DNA from: Methylobacterium hispanicum
Lineage (GTDB): Bacteria > Pseudomonadota > Alphaproteobacteria > Rhizobiales > Beijerinckiaceae
Length of the DNA: 64,000 nt
Reading direction: 5' to 3'
NCBI RefSeq assembly: GCF_022179285.1
Contig: NZ_BPQO01000004.1
Span: forward strand, 62,001-126,000
Below, one piece after another: positions 1 through 8,335 of the stretch (within the stretch, counting starts at the first letter, position 1; every line of letters begins with the position of its first letter). Position numbers and translations under genes: made by a program. Below the pieces are notes generated by a model. The model did not search any database, was not told where the DNA came from, and saw nothing but the letters and a program-made list of their open reading frames with translations.

Positions 1-315
1 CCGGCGCTTCAGTTCCATGGCGGACGCGGCCGCGTCCAGAGCGCCCTCCACGTCGTAGCCCCTGAGTTCCATGAAGCGCAGCACCGCATCGAGGCCGCGC
101 CGGAGCTTCTCGGGGTCGTCCAGGAGCTCGTGCTGGCCCGGCTTGGCGACCTCCGCGCCGTCGTAGGCCTGAAGCGCCTCCGCGACCCGGAGGAGGCGCT
201 CGGGGAAGGTCTCCGTCGGCGAGCCCACCGCGATGCAGTGCGGAGCGGACCGGCCGGTCGCCCGGATGCCGAGGTCGCGCACGGTCGCGATCAGGTGTGC
301 GAGTTCCTTGCGCAT
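1..315 (-). CDS. hypothetical protein, 3' end missing (cut by window edge)
   Basis: An open frame of 105 codons without a stop runs from an ATG at 313-315 off the left edge. The product begins MRKELAHLIATVRDLG and continues as a mostly helical, charged protein (e.g. ERLLRVAEALQAYDG, RGLDAVLRFMELRGYDVEG). Codon third positions are GC-rich, as in neighbouring genes. I do not recognise the family. It is divergent from the macro-domain gene that starts at 408, so the 92 bp between them must hold both promoters. The opposite strand is also open here, but its product is low-complexity Arg-rich, typical of a shadow frame. Confidence 0.6.
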   Translation of the reverse strand, partial: MRKELAHLIATVRDLGIRATGRSAPHCIAVGSPTETFPERLLRVAEALQAYDGAEVAKPGQHELLDDPEKLRRGLDAVLRFMELRGYDVEGALDAAASAMELKRR

Positions 316-407
316 CGGCGTCTCCGTTCGGGAAGGATCATCGGACGAAGCGACGCAAGGCGGAAGCGCGCCGCGCGCCGACGGCCGCTCTTCGGGCGGG
401 CGCCGCG

Positions 408-881
408 ATGACGATCGAGATCCGGCACGGAAGTCTCCTGGACGCGCGGGAGCGCCACATCCTGCACGGCTGCAACGCCTCCGGGGGATTCGGCCGCGGC
501 GTCGCCGAGCAGATCAAGGCGGCCTACCCCGCGGCCTGCGAGGCGTACCGCGCCGAACACCGGGCCCGCGGGTTGCGCCTGGGCCAGACGATCTTCGTCG
601 ATTGCGGCCGGCACGTCGTCGTCAACTGCATCACGCAGGGCCGCTACGGGCACGATGCCGCCGTCGGTACGGTCTACGTCGACTACGACGCCGTGCGGCT
701 CGCGTTCCGCTCGGTGGACGACCGAGCGCGCCGCGAGGGCTTCTCCGTGGTCGCGCTGCCCTTCATCGGAACCGGATACGCGGGGGGCTCCTGGGCCCGC
801 ATCTCGGCGATCCTGCGCGAGGAGGCCCGCTGGTTCGTGCCCGTCGTCTACTCCCAGGACGGGCGCGTGCCCCGAGGCTGA
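408..881 (+). CDS. macro-domain protein (ADP-ribose-binding)
   Basis: The 157-residue product is a stand-alone macro domain. Visible signatures are the ADP-ribose-binding loop HGCNASGGFGRGVAEQI (about residues 15-31), a central NCITQGRYGHD strand-loop, and the second glycine-rich loop LPFIGTGYAGGSW near residue 120. Macro domains bind ADP-ribose or its derivatives, and small ones often hydrolyse ADP-ribose 1''-phosphate or remove mono-ADP-ribose. Which applies here cannot be read from sequence. I chose the ATG at 408 because the domain begins immediately after it (MTIEIRHGSLLDA); longer upstream extensions are Arg-rich shadow sequence. A DNA-repair, RNA-processing or defence role is possible on a mobile element. 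Confidence 0.85.
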   Translation: MTIEIRHGSLLDARERHILHGCNASGGFGRGVAEQIKAAYPAACEAYRAEHRARGLRLGQTIFVDCGRHVVVNCITQGRYGHDAAVGTVYVDYDAVRLAFRSVDDRARREGFSVVALPFIGTGYAGGSWARISAILREEARWFVPVVYSQDGRVPRG

Positions 882-912
882 CGCCGTGCGGGGCACGCGG
901 GCGAATCGGATC

Positions 913-942
913 TTGCCCCCTCCGGAGCGGCTTCTCTATGCT
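913..942 (+). promoter_or_regulatory. probable promoter of the 989 gene
   Basis: TTGCCC (913-918) and TATGCT (937-942) are separated by 18 bp, in the gap between the macro gene and the next start. The -10-like hexamer TCTATGCTGCC recurs at 22383 before the RseP-like gene, and TATGCT recurs on the minus strand at 42588-42593 before another gene, which suggests a common housekeeping promoter form on this replicon. Confidence 0.45.
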
Positions 943-988
943 GCCGGCGCATACGGAGCAGTTGCCGGTGCATACGGAGGAAAGCTGC

Positions 989-1582
989 ATGGGCTATGGC
1001 GACGGCGGACGCTACCACAACGTGGGCCTCTCGAGGCGCGACCTCCTGCCGGCCACCCGCAAGCAGCTCGCGACCCTCTACCGCCTCACGCGTCGCGACC
1101 ATTCCGCCCTGGGCCTCAACAGGGGACAGGCGAGCGAGGCCATCGACAAGGCGGTCGAAGCGAAGGAGGAGAAGCGGGCGCGCAGGAACGCGGGCGGCTT
1201 CGAACGTCTCTACGAGATCGTCTACCGGCAGGCGGCCCAGGCCGCGACCGATGCCGGCCGCAGCTGGCTGGCGAGGCACCCGGAGAAGCTCTTCGACGTG
1301 GCCGAGGCCGACACGTTGACGCCCTGCCACGGCGTCGTCGGCTACGCCTTTCTGCGCAAGCCTCCGAGGTCGAACCCCTTCATGCAGTGGTTCGCGGAGC
1401 ATCACCCCGAGGCGAAGGGCGACGTGCTGGTCATCGACCACGAGTTCATGGGCCGATGGGAGCGCGACCTGCACGTCGCCTGCCAAGCCGCGGCCTTGAA
1501 GATCCTCAAGCGGCAGGGTGTCCAGGGACTGAGGCTGTTCGTCCGGGAGGAGCCGGGAGAGAACTCGCGGATCCAGGCCTGA
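989..1582 (+). CDS. hypothetical protein, 197 aa
   Basis: The start is set by a strong ribosome-binding site, GGAGGAAAG, 4-5 bases before the ATG at 989. The protein starts MGYGDGGRYHNVGLSRRDLL, then has a basic helical section (KAVEAKEEKRARRN, about residues 57-70) and a C-terminal half with CHGVVGYAFLRK and VLVIDHEFMGRWERDL. No family is recognised. There is no signal peptide or membrane segment, so it is probably cytoplasmic. It is convergent with the gene ending at 1595, with only 12 bp between the stops. Confidence 0.7.
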   Translation: MGYGDGGRYHNVGLSRRDLLPATRKQLATLYRLTRRDHSALGLNRGQASEAIDKAVEAKEEKRARRNAGGFERLYEIVYRQAAQAATDAGRSWLARHPEKLFDVAEADTLTPCHGVVGYAFLRKPPRSNPFMQWFAEHHPEAKGDVLVIDHEFMGRWERDLHVACQAAALKILKRQGVQGLRLFVREEPGENSRIQA

Positions 1583-1594
1583 GGCGGAGCCCGT

Positions 1595-1870
1595 TCAGAG
1601 CGCGAACAGAACCGCGATCCGCTCGCAGCCGGGGCGCGACCCGATCTCGACCATGATCCTGCCGGCATCGGGATAGATCCCGCGCAACGCGTCCTCGATG
1701 CCGAGGCCATCCATCATCATCGTGCCGCGGGCCATGCGGACGAAGCTGCGCACGTCCGCGAACTTCTCCTCAAGGGCGGCGCGCCGAGCCGAAGGACCGG
1801 AGAGGACCGCAACGTCGACGAGCATGCCGTCGTCGGCACCTGCGCCGAGGGCTTCCATCGAAGTCGCCAT
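1595..1870 (-). CDS. small hypothetical protein, 91 aa
   Basis: A 91-residue protein (MATSMEALGAGADDGMLVDV...) rich in Ala, Gly and Met with a short amphipathic helix around residues 30-50 and a C-terminal strand (GRIMVEIGSR, ERIAVLFAL). I do not recognise it. It lies upstream-facing from the methyltransferase/coupling-protein pair on the same strand, but a gap of about 130 bp separates it from the methyltransferase stop at 2003. Its codon pattern supports coding in this frame over the antisense frame, which is low-complexity. Confidence 0.5.
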   Translation of the reverse strand: MATSMEALGAGADDGMLVDVAVLSGPSARRAALEEKFADVRSFVRMARGTMMMDGLGIEDALRGIYPDAGRIMVEIGSRPGCERIAVLFAL

Positions 1871-2002
1871 GTCGATCCCCCCGAAAGCATCGGCGACGGC
1901 TCTCCGGTCGCGGCTCGCCGGCCCGCCACGTCGCGCAGGCGATCGATAGGTCGGACCGCGCCGGTCCGCTAGGACGCGAAAGCCACGGCGGGCCGGTCCC
2001 GT

Positions 2003-2722
2003 TCAGGCCGCATCCAGGAGCGCGACCCGATCGACCACGTCCGAAGGCGTCGCGGTCGTTGCTTCCTCGCGGGCACGTCTGCCCGCATTCGGCGGCCGGG
2101 CCGGCTTAGGCATGATCCCGGGAGGAAGGGCCGGCCGTTCCAGAACATCGTACCTGGGCAGATCGTTATTGCCCCGGATCCAGACGAACCAGTTGCAGTT
2201 CATCGTAGGTCGACCCAGGTTCCTGAAGTCGGGTCGCCAAGTCAGACCGAGGTTGTAGGCCGGCGGCGTGCCCCTGAAACGCGGGATGCGCCCCTGCGTG
2301 TTGAAGTGCGTGGTCTTGAGCAGCATCGCCACCATGAGGAAGTCCTGCGCGAGCAGACGTTCCAGCATGGCGTCGGCCAGGAAGAAGGGCGGATTGGACA
2401 CGACCACCGGCGAGCGGAGCCGATCGAGCTTGGTGACGTCGCAGCCGGGGCCGTGCTCGTCGCCGTAGCCGCGGTCCACCAGATCGGTGGCCACGACCGG
2501 ATGCCGCGTGGCCAGGATCCTTGCCATGCGGCCGTCTCCGCAGCAGCACTCGTGGAACGGGGTGCCGGAAGGAACGACGCCGGGGACGATCCCCGTGCGT
2601 TCGAGCCAGTCGAGGAAAGCCCAGGAGACATCCTCCGGCGTGCTGTAGAAGCCGTCCTCCTGCTGCTTGCCCTCGACGGGATTGCCCCCCGCCATCGCCA
2701 CGCCCACGCGCCGCTGGACCAT
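2003..2722 (-). CDS. phage/plasmid-type DNA N6-adenine methyltransferase-like protein
   Basis: This 239-residue protein carries a class I SAM-methyltransferase core. Motif I is FHECCCGDGRMARIL (about residues 56-70), an acidic VATDLVDRGYG strand follows, and motif IV is VSNPPFF (NPPF at 110-113), the catalytic motif of adenine-N6 or cytosine-N4 DNA methyltransferases. Its small size and lack of a target-recognition domain resemble orphan methyltransferases of phages and plasmids. It starts 3 bp after the coupling-protein stop, with GGGAGGA upstream, so the two genes are probably co-transcribed. A role in modifying transferred or resident DNA is inferred; no restriction partner is visible. Confidence 0.75.
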   Translation of the reverse strand: MVQRRVGVAMAGGNPVEGKQQEDGFYSTPEDVSWAFLDWLERTGIVPGVVPSGTPFHECCCGDGRMARILATRHPVVATDLVDRGYGDEHGPGCDVTKLDRLRSPVVVSNPPFFLADAMLERLLAQDFLMVAMLLKTTHFNTQGRIPRFRGTPPAYNLGLTWRPDFRNLGRPTMNCNWFVWIRGNNDLPRYDVLERPALPPGIMPKPARPPNAGRRAREEATTATPSDVVDRVALLDAA

Positions 2723-2725
2723 GCC

Positions 2726-5563
2726 TCAGTCCTCCCTTCCGTCGTTGTGATCGTCCGCCAGCAGGGCATCGATGAAGTCCCGCATGTTCTCCGCCTCCTC
2801 GACCTTCTTCGCGGGCTTCGCGGTCGGAAGCTCCGGAGCGGCGCGGCCGGGTCCGGCGTCGACCGTTTCGAGTTCGCGGACTGGGGCCGGCGCCTCTTCG
2901 ACGGGCCAAGGGCCGAGGCCGGCCGCCGCGTCGGAGATCCGCTTCGCGTGCATCCGCTCGTTCCGGTTCGGCTCGGCGGTGGCGGACGCGGGCCGGAAAC
3001 CGTGGAGGCTGCTGACGGCGCTCTCCATCTCCCGCTCGTTCGCGTCCTTGGTGCCTTGGCTGTCCATCGCGGCCAGGAACCGCACCATCACTTCGCTCTT
3101 GTGCAGGTCCTCCGCGAGGTTGACGTGCTTGTCCTCGTCGACGTCGACCGCGTGCTCGACGTGCCGGTCGGCTTCCCGCGTTCCGGCGCTCGGCATGCGC
3201 CGCTCCGGCGGACGCTCGTGCATGACCGGGGCTCCGAGGTCCCGCTCGTCCATCTCGTCGAACGAGGGCGGGCGTTCCCGGGCAGGCCCTCGCCGCGTGC
3301 GCGGGTCGGGATGGCCGAACGGCGGATCGTCCAGGAGGTCCGGCGGGCCGCCAGGGTACCGCTGCTCGAATCCTTCGGGGGGCAGGGCCGGCCTGTTGCG
3401 GGGTGGGCCGCCCTGAGGCAGCCCAGGGCGCTGCGGCGAGCGCCCCGGCATCGCGCCGAGGCCGGGGCCGAGCCCACCTGCGGGGGCGTCCAAGGCCCTG
3501 AGGGCGTCCAGGGCACGGATGTCGCCGCTGATCTCGGCCGCCTGGGCCTTGTGGGAGCGCAGCATCGCGGCGACGCTGGCGGCGGCCGCCTCGGTCCGAT
3601 CGCGCGGGTTCTTGCTGGTCCGCACGACGTCGATGGCGACCGCGCAGACGGCCAGCTCGTCACCCTTGCGGGCCCGCTCCTGCAACGTGGAGGTCAGCTC
3701 CTCCGCCGCCCGGCGCATGCGGTCGACGTGGTCCGCCCTCGAAAGGGTCTCGGCGATGGCCGGGAGGCGCTGCTTCAGGCTGACGTCCTCGGGATTGGGC
3801 CGCGACACCTTCAGGAACTGGTTGGGCGCGAGGAGTAGCTTGTTGACGTCGAGCGCGCTCGGCGGATTGACGTAGAACCCTTTCGCCCGGACGAGGCGCG
3901 TCTTCCAGACGATGTGCATCTCGCCCTCGTCCTGCCCCTTGAGATCGAGGAAGTTGATCTTGTCCACCTCCTTGATCTCGGCCGAGTTCCGGTCCGAGTA
4001 GCGCATGCCGATCTCGCCGACGTTCGCGTCGTAGCCGGCCGAGAACGCGCGCAGGCCCTTGCCGCCCTTCTTGATGATGAGATCGGCCGTGGCCTGGGGG
4101 TCCTCGACCTTCATGGCGATCGTGGTGTTGCAGTTCGAGATGACCGCGTCCGCGACTTTCTCGTTCTTCTTCTTCATCGCGTTGACGTCCTGGCCGGCGA
4201 AGACGAGGCAGAACCCGAGGCTTCGCGCCTGGGCCGCCATCATGTCCATTCCTTCGACCATGTAGTAGCCGACCTCGTCCATGATGGTGACGAACGGGGA
4301 GGGCGCGCTCGTGGACCGCTTCTCGACAACGTCGTTCCAGGTTCCCGTCAGGCTGTCGCCCAGCGCCTGACCCATCATTCCTTTGAGGTTCGCGACGACG
4401 ATCTTGCCGAGATTCTCGGTCTCGAGGGGCGACTTTTCGAGCGAGGGCAGCATCACGATCAGGATGCGCCGGTTGAGGACGACGTCGGCCATGTCGATTT
4501 CGCCGAACGGGGTCATGAAGATGAACCCGTAGACGTCCGCGGCAGTCGCGAGCACCTTCGAGAACTGCATCTGCAGATACCCGTGCTGCTCCATCGTCTG
4601 TTGCGCTTGCTTCGTCCCCTTCGATTTGTCGAAGCCTGGGATCTGCGCAAGGTACTTGACGATCGCGTTCTTGATGTTGGGTGGGAGCGTCTCCTCCGCT
4701 GCCAGCTCGATGATCTTGTCGAGGCTGAGGTAGTCCCGGATGATGCCGATGTTCAGGTCGATCTCGCCCTGGTCGCGCTTCCACACGAGGGCCCGCATGA
4801 TGCCGCCGAGCATGGCGACGGCGCGCCCTTTCCATACCGCGCCGTCGCCACCCGCATCGTCCATCAGGCTGACGCACATCTGGGTCAGCTGATCGGACGA
4901 CCCGCTTGTGAACGGGTTGAGCGTGTTCGAGCGCGACACGCCGCCCGAGCCCCCGGAGACGTCGGTGCCGCCTGTCATGAAGTTCATGACGAGGAGGTCG
5001 TCCTCGCGGCCCATGCGCCGCGTCAGAGCGTAGGCCTTGGCGTAGAGGCTGACGTCGCCTTTGCCGTCGACGAACAGAAATCCCGACCCCCACGAGAGGG
5101 CGTTTGCGGCAAATCCGAGAAGCGTCTCGGTTTTACCTGCGCCGGTCGTCCCCAATACTATGAAGTGTGTGCGCGCATCGGAGTTGGTCAACCAGACTTC
5201 CTTGCCGGAAATCTTGTCGTTGCCGATGAAGAAGATCCCCGCCGCCTTCTTGGGCTTGCCGGAGCCCCCCTCGACCGGATCCATCAGCTCGGACTGGATG
5301 GGCAGCTTGAGAGCGGCTTCCTCCCGACGGGTCAGGCCGTACCACGCCAGGAGGAGCGCGACGATGAGGATGAGATCCCCGACGCCGTAGAAGAGGAAGG
5401 CCGCGACCGCGAGGCACACGAGAGCGACCGTCATGTTCTGCGGCGTGCCGAGGAAATCGATGAGCTGACTGATCACGCCGCGCGTGTCGCGGACGAGGTT
5501 CTCGTCCGAGAGCTCGTCGCGGTCCCGCAGGCCGCGCGTTCGCTGTAGAGGCAGTTTCGCCAT
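2726..5563 (-). CDS. icmO: IcmO/DotL-type type IV secretion coupling ATPase
   Basis: A 945-residue inner-membrane ATPase of the coupling-protein family. Two membrane helices lie at about 45-77 (MTVALVCLAVAAFLFYG and LILIVALLLAWYG). The P-loop GTTGAGKTE is at 138-146 and a Walker B region with IMDEVGYYM near 430. The C-terminal 250 residues are a long polar, Pro/Gly/Arg-rich tail, which in DotL/IcmO binds adaptors. Overall arrangement and length resemble IcmO/DotL and IncI TrbC-class proteins rather than the shorter VirD4/TraG. It would feed DNA-relaxase or protein substrates into an I-type (Dot/Icm) secretion channel. No relaxase or other channel gene lies beside it here, so the remaining transfer genes must be elsewhere on the replicon. 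Confidence 0.88.
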   Translation of the reverse strand: MAKLPLQRTRGLRDRDELSDENLVRDTRGVISQLIDFLGTPQNMTVALVCLAVAAFLFYGVGDLILIVALLLAWYGLTRREEAALKLPIQSELMDPVEGGSGKPKKAAGIFFIGNDKISGKEVWLTNSDARTHFIVLGTTGAGKTETLLGFAANALSWGSGFLFVDGKGDVSLYAKAYALTRRMGREDDLLVMNFMTGGTDVSGGSGGVSRSNTLNPFTSGSSDQLTQMCVSLMDDAGGDGAVWKGRAVAMLGGIMRALVWKRDQGEIDLNIGIIRDYLSLDKIIELAAEETLPPNIKNAIVKYLAQIPGFDKSKGTKQAQQTMEQHGYLQMQFSKVLATAADVYGFIFMTPFGEIDMADVVLNRRILIVMLPSLEKSPLETENLGKIVVANLKGMMGQALGDSLTGTWNDVVEKRSTSAPSPFVTIMDEVGYYMVEGMDMMAAQARSLGFCLVFAGQDVNAMKKKNEKVADAVISNCNTTIAMKVEDPQATADLIIKKGGKGLRAFSAGYDANVGEIGMRYSDRNSAEIKEVDKINFLDLKGQDEGEMHIVWKTRLVRAKGFYVNPPSALDVNKLLLAPNQFLKVSRPNPEDVSLKQRLPAIAETLSRADHVDRMRRAAEELTSTLQERARKGDELAVCAVAIDVVRTSKNPRDRTEAAAASVAAMLRSHKAQAAEISGDIRALDALRALDAPAGGLGPGLGAMPGRSPQRPGLPQGGPPRNRPALPPEGFEQRYPGGPPDLLDDPPFGHPDPRTRRGPARERPPSFDEMDERDLGAPVMHERPPERRMPSAGTREADRHVEHAVDVDEDKHVNLAEDLHKSEVMVRFLAAMDSQGTKDANEREMESAVSSLHGFRPASATAEPNRNERMHAKRISDAAAGLGPWPVEEAPAPVRELETVDAGPGRAAPELPTAKPAKKVEEAENMRDFIDALLADDHNDGRED

Positions 5564-6109
5564 GACCGAGGTCGCTCCGCGAAGATCAGGGAGTGCCCGA
5601 GCGGCACGGGGGATTGGTGAACCATATGGGTGCGCCCTGATCGCGGGCGTCGAGATCGGTGATGCCGCCGCGGAAGGTATCGCGCGGCATCACCGATCTC
5701 GTGGATGCGATCGGCAGCCTGACGGTGTCGAGCGGAGGCTGACGGAACAGATTCCGCAACCTCGTCAGGGGAAACGCCGCCCAGCATCGGGCCGTGCCTG
5801 AGAAGCGCTGTTGCAAATGAGCCATAGGCGTTTCCATTCCTTCGTCCCTCGACCTTAGCCTCGAAAACGAAGGAGCCGCAACCTGCCGAAGCCGTCCGGT
5901 AAAAAATCGTTCACCATCATGAAGTTGAGCGCATTTGCTCTGAAATTCGTAGGAACCGGGGTCAAAATTCCGCGTTGGCGACGTCCGATTTTGTTGGCGG
6001 CCCCCCCTTTCATTCCTTCAATGGCTGAGCTTCATTCGTTGTCGGGTGCAGGCGCAGACAGTGCCGACCGACACTCCGTTTCATCGTTCCCGTTCATTCC
6101 GAGGCGTCG
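5564..6109. other. 546-bp gene-poor region upstream of icmO
   Basis: No convincing gene is visible. An 83-codon minus-strand frame (5586-5837) exists but has no recognisable product and is crossed by the perfect inverted repeat at 5651-5701. The stretch also holds CATTCCTTCG at 5835-5844 and a close variant at 6011-6020, part of a motif dispersed through the window. The icmO promoter should lie here on the minus strand. Confidence 0.5.
5651..5701. repeat. perfect 18-bp inverted repeat
   Basis: CGAGATCGGTGATGCCGC at 5651-5668 and its exact reverse complement at 5684-5701 flank a 15-nt spacer. There is no T-run on either side, so an operator, recombination site or hairpin is more likely than an intrinsic terminator. 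It lies about 90 bp upstream of the icmO start. Confidence 0.75.
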
Positions 6110-6379
6110 ATGTCTGAATCACAGGCTCTCGCGGCAGCTCCGTCCGCGCCCGTCGTCCGCAAAGCCGCGACCGGCCGGCGGCCCCATGCGGGAGCCCGGA
6201 ATTTCCGGTTTCCGAACCCCCGACAGAACAAGGGCGTGAAGCTCGGCGAATCGGCCGAGGACAAAGCCCTTATCGAGGCGTTCATCCGCGACAAGGGCGT
6301 GAGCGTCCAGAAGCCGGGTTATGCCTGGGGCGCGAAACCCATGCCGACCTACGACTCCTTCAGTCCGCCGTCCTACTGA
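6110..6379 (+). CDS. small basic hypothetical protein, 89 aa
   Basis: The product has an Ala/Arg-rich, probably disordered first half (MSESQALAAAPSAPVVRKAA...) and a compact second half, LGESAEDKALIEAFIRDKGV, ending in a Pro/Ser/Tyr tail (TYDSFSPPSY). It is not recognised. A weak ribosome-binding site (CCGAGG) sits about 9 bases before the ATG. Third-position GC is high and the frame looks coding. The gene lies between the icmO upstream region and an IS630 remnant. Confidence 0.5.
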   Translation: MSESQALAAAPSAPVVRKAATGRRPHAGARNFRFPNPRQNKGVKLGESAEDKALIEAFIRDKGVSVQKPGYAWGAKPMPTYDSFSPPSY

Positions 6380-6426
6380 GCGCAAGCGAACTATCCGCCT
6401 ATAATACAGCGAACTCGCGAATCAGG

Positions 6427-6654
6427 TCAGTGATCAGGCACTGACCTACCGAGGGCCGATACCTTCGGATGTGACTGCCGATCGCCGCCCATCGGCTTTA
6501 CCTGTGTCCGCCCCTCCTGCACGAAGGTCTCAGGCCAGCGCACCGCGCTGGCTGGGCTGACCTCGAAGCGCCGCGCCGCCTCTCGGCGCAAGGCTCCCGC
6601 TTCGATGGCCGTGACGACGCGCGCACCCAGATCGGCGGACAGGGCGAACGGCAT
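6427..6654 (-). pseudogene. IS630-family transposase remnant (N-terminal fragment)
   Basis: The 75-residue frame starts MPFALSADLGARVVTAIEAG and continues through GALRREAARRFEVSPASAVRW and VKPMGGDRQSHP. This is the N-terminal helix-turn-helix section typical of IS630-type transposases, whose complete proteins are about 300-350 residues. The reading stops at 6427 and nothing resembling the DDE catalytic half follows, so this is a truncated relic. The stop falls inside a small inverted repeat, AGGTCAGTG (6424-6432) / CACTGACCT (6439-6447). It documents past insertion and deletion in this stretch. Confidence 0.75.
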
Positions 6655-6960
6655 TCGGCTCTCCTCATCGGAAGGCCGCGCATCGAATCGTCCCCCCCTC
6701 CGCGCCGAAATCCGGACGATTCGACCAGCTCGAGTCGCGCTCCAGCCTGCCGATCCTGGAGACGGGTCACTTCCTCGACGCCGGCGACATGCCCAGCGCC
6801 CGCACCGCGCTACGCTGCTTTCGGATACGTAGCTTCGTCCCTCCTGGCACTCGTGTAGATCGCCCGCTTTCGACGGGTCCTCCCGCTCTGAAACCGTCAA
6901 GGCGAGCGTCCGGTTGTCCGCCCCGACGAGCGGTCGCTTCCGACCCGCTCAAGGCACTCG
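6655..6960. other. gene-free stretch upstream of a low-GC island
   Basis: No supported gene on either strand. Short frames here have no recognisable products. This is the transition from high-GC DNA and the transposase relic to the lower-GC gene at 7070, and is likely insertion-associated scar DNA. Confidence 0.4.
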
Positions 6961-6989
6961 TTGTGCCAGCTTACAGATTAGGCTATTAT
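6961..6989 (+). promoter_or_regulatory. probable promoter of the 7070 gene
   Basis: TTGTGC (6961-6966), a 17-bp spacer and TATTAT (6984-6989) match sigma-70 geometry. This is followed by an AT-rich leader (GATGAATTAACTAATG) unlike the surrounding DNA. The promoter appears to have come in with the lower-GC gene. Confidence 0.6.
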
Positions 6990-7069
6990 TGATGAATTAA
7001 CTAATGTTTACTTACATTGTCGTGGCAATATGGTCGCCAGACTGAGAAGATATGCATATGGAGGCAGTC

Positions 7070-8001
7070 ATGTCTGAGAACTGCACCTACATCGACGGGC
7101 TGATGATAGACAACCCTCAGACGTTGACGATCCTCTCGCTACTTTACGACAAGATTTCTTTGCCCCACCCATACGACCACGATCCCAATTGCGAAGAAAT
7201 AATGAGGATAAGCTTTGATAATGAGGGATACAGAGAGATAGAACGCAGATGGTATCGTGATTGGAAAAAGTCCAACAAAGAGCTTTTCGATGCAGGTGTT
7301 CTAGACGTACTCCCAGCACCGATCGCTGCGCAAAGTCTTCCGCGTGACATAGAGAGCATGATATGCCTCAAACTTGGCCCCAATAAGCGCCGTATCTCGA
7401 CGAGCGACGTCTTGGAGGGGCGAGTCGCAATTGCTATGCATGCCCTCTATGCCGAAGGGACCCCCCAGATATCGCGTTTACCGAAGAAGGTCGGCCCTCC
7501 ACTCTTGGGCTTGGATCTTCCGTCTTGAAGGCGGTTATCCAAAAAAGGGCCCCTCAGCTTGCAGCTTTGAAGCCTGAGCAGATATTGGAAGTCCGAGAGT
7601 TTACAGGGTCGTACCGCGACGGCTTCCGGGCTTATCTCGCTGAATTGGCGGACGACGTCGAAGCAAAAACCAAAGACGGATACAGCCTGGATCAGTCGGG
7701 AAAGATCGTATTTGAACGGAAAGTCGAGCCTAAGCTTCTCGAAGAAATCCGCCAATCGATCCCCTGCAAAATTGCGTGGTGGGCAGATTTACTGAAAAAG
7801 AGTTTCGCCATTGGTGGTAATGCTGTTACGATCTGCGCTGCGCCATGGTCGGCAGGCAATTATACCAAGCTGAGCGAAAATATGGGCGACTTCGTGAAAG
7901 CGATTGCAGTGCCTCTAAAAGAAAAAAGGTCAAACAAGGGTCAAGCGTTTCAATTCATCGGCAACCTTCCAAAGCCGCGACGCCCCATGCAGCTTCCGTA
8001 G
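7070..8001 (+). pseudogene. lower-GC hypothetical gene split by a one-base frameshift
   Basis: Two adjacent frames form one protein if a single C is restored in the C6 run at 7461-7466. Frame 2 reads MSENCTYIDGLMIDNP... to YAEGTP. Frame 1 then continues as DIAFTEEGRPSTLGLGSSV and ALKPEQILEVREFTG..., ending at 8001. As sequenced, frame 2 stops at 7528 after an unlikely tail. I place the start at 7070 because GGAGG lies 6 bases upstream; an in-frame ATG at 7052 lacks this. The restored product is about 310 residues with no signal peptide. GC is visibly lower than in neighbours, indicating recent acquisition. The frameshift may be a real mutation or a homopolymer sequencing error. The family is not recognised. 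Confidence 0.7.
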
Positions 8002-8335
8002 GACCTTACGCCCGCTCTCCTCCCAGGCTGAGTCAAAACGTGAGCACCACCCGAGATCGTGGAAAAGCTTTTCTGCGGCGCTTGCTCTTGAGCATTCATC
8101 ACGCCGAATTCGTCGGCTGCGATCGGCAAGCAGACGATCCGTCCCACGCCATGAAGCCGTCTACGTGTCTACATGCGCCAGCCGCCGAGATGCCGGAGCT
8201 GTCTCTCCTGTGCGGCAGCTCGCTGCCTTCGGAAGGCTCGCCAGCTTACGAAAGCCGCGATGACGCGCTGCACCTGCCGGCTCTGCTGATCGTGCCGCGA
8301 CAACGCGGCAGCACATGCCGGCGGTGGTCGACCGT
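8002..8335. other. 334-bp stretch without a supported gene
   Basis: Frames on both strands give low-complexity or Arg-rich products. I see no repeat, terminator or family signature here. It separates the frameshifted gene from the convergent secreted-protein gene ending at 8336. Confidence 0.4.

Noticed and set aside
5586..5837. An 83-codon minus-strand frame upstream of icmO
   Set aside because: No recognisable product and no good ribosome-binding site; the perfect inverted repeat lies inside it. A decayed transposase remains possible but cannot be supported.
6400..6405. TATAAT as a strong promoter after the 6110 gene
   Set aside because: No acceptable -35 hexamer at 16-18 bp and no gene start follows on the plus strand; the TATAAT is probably fortuitous.
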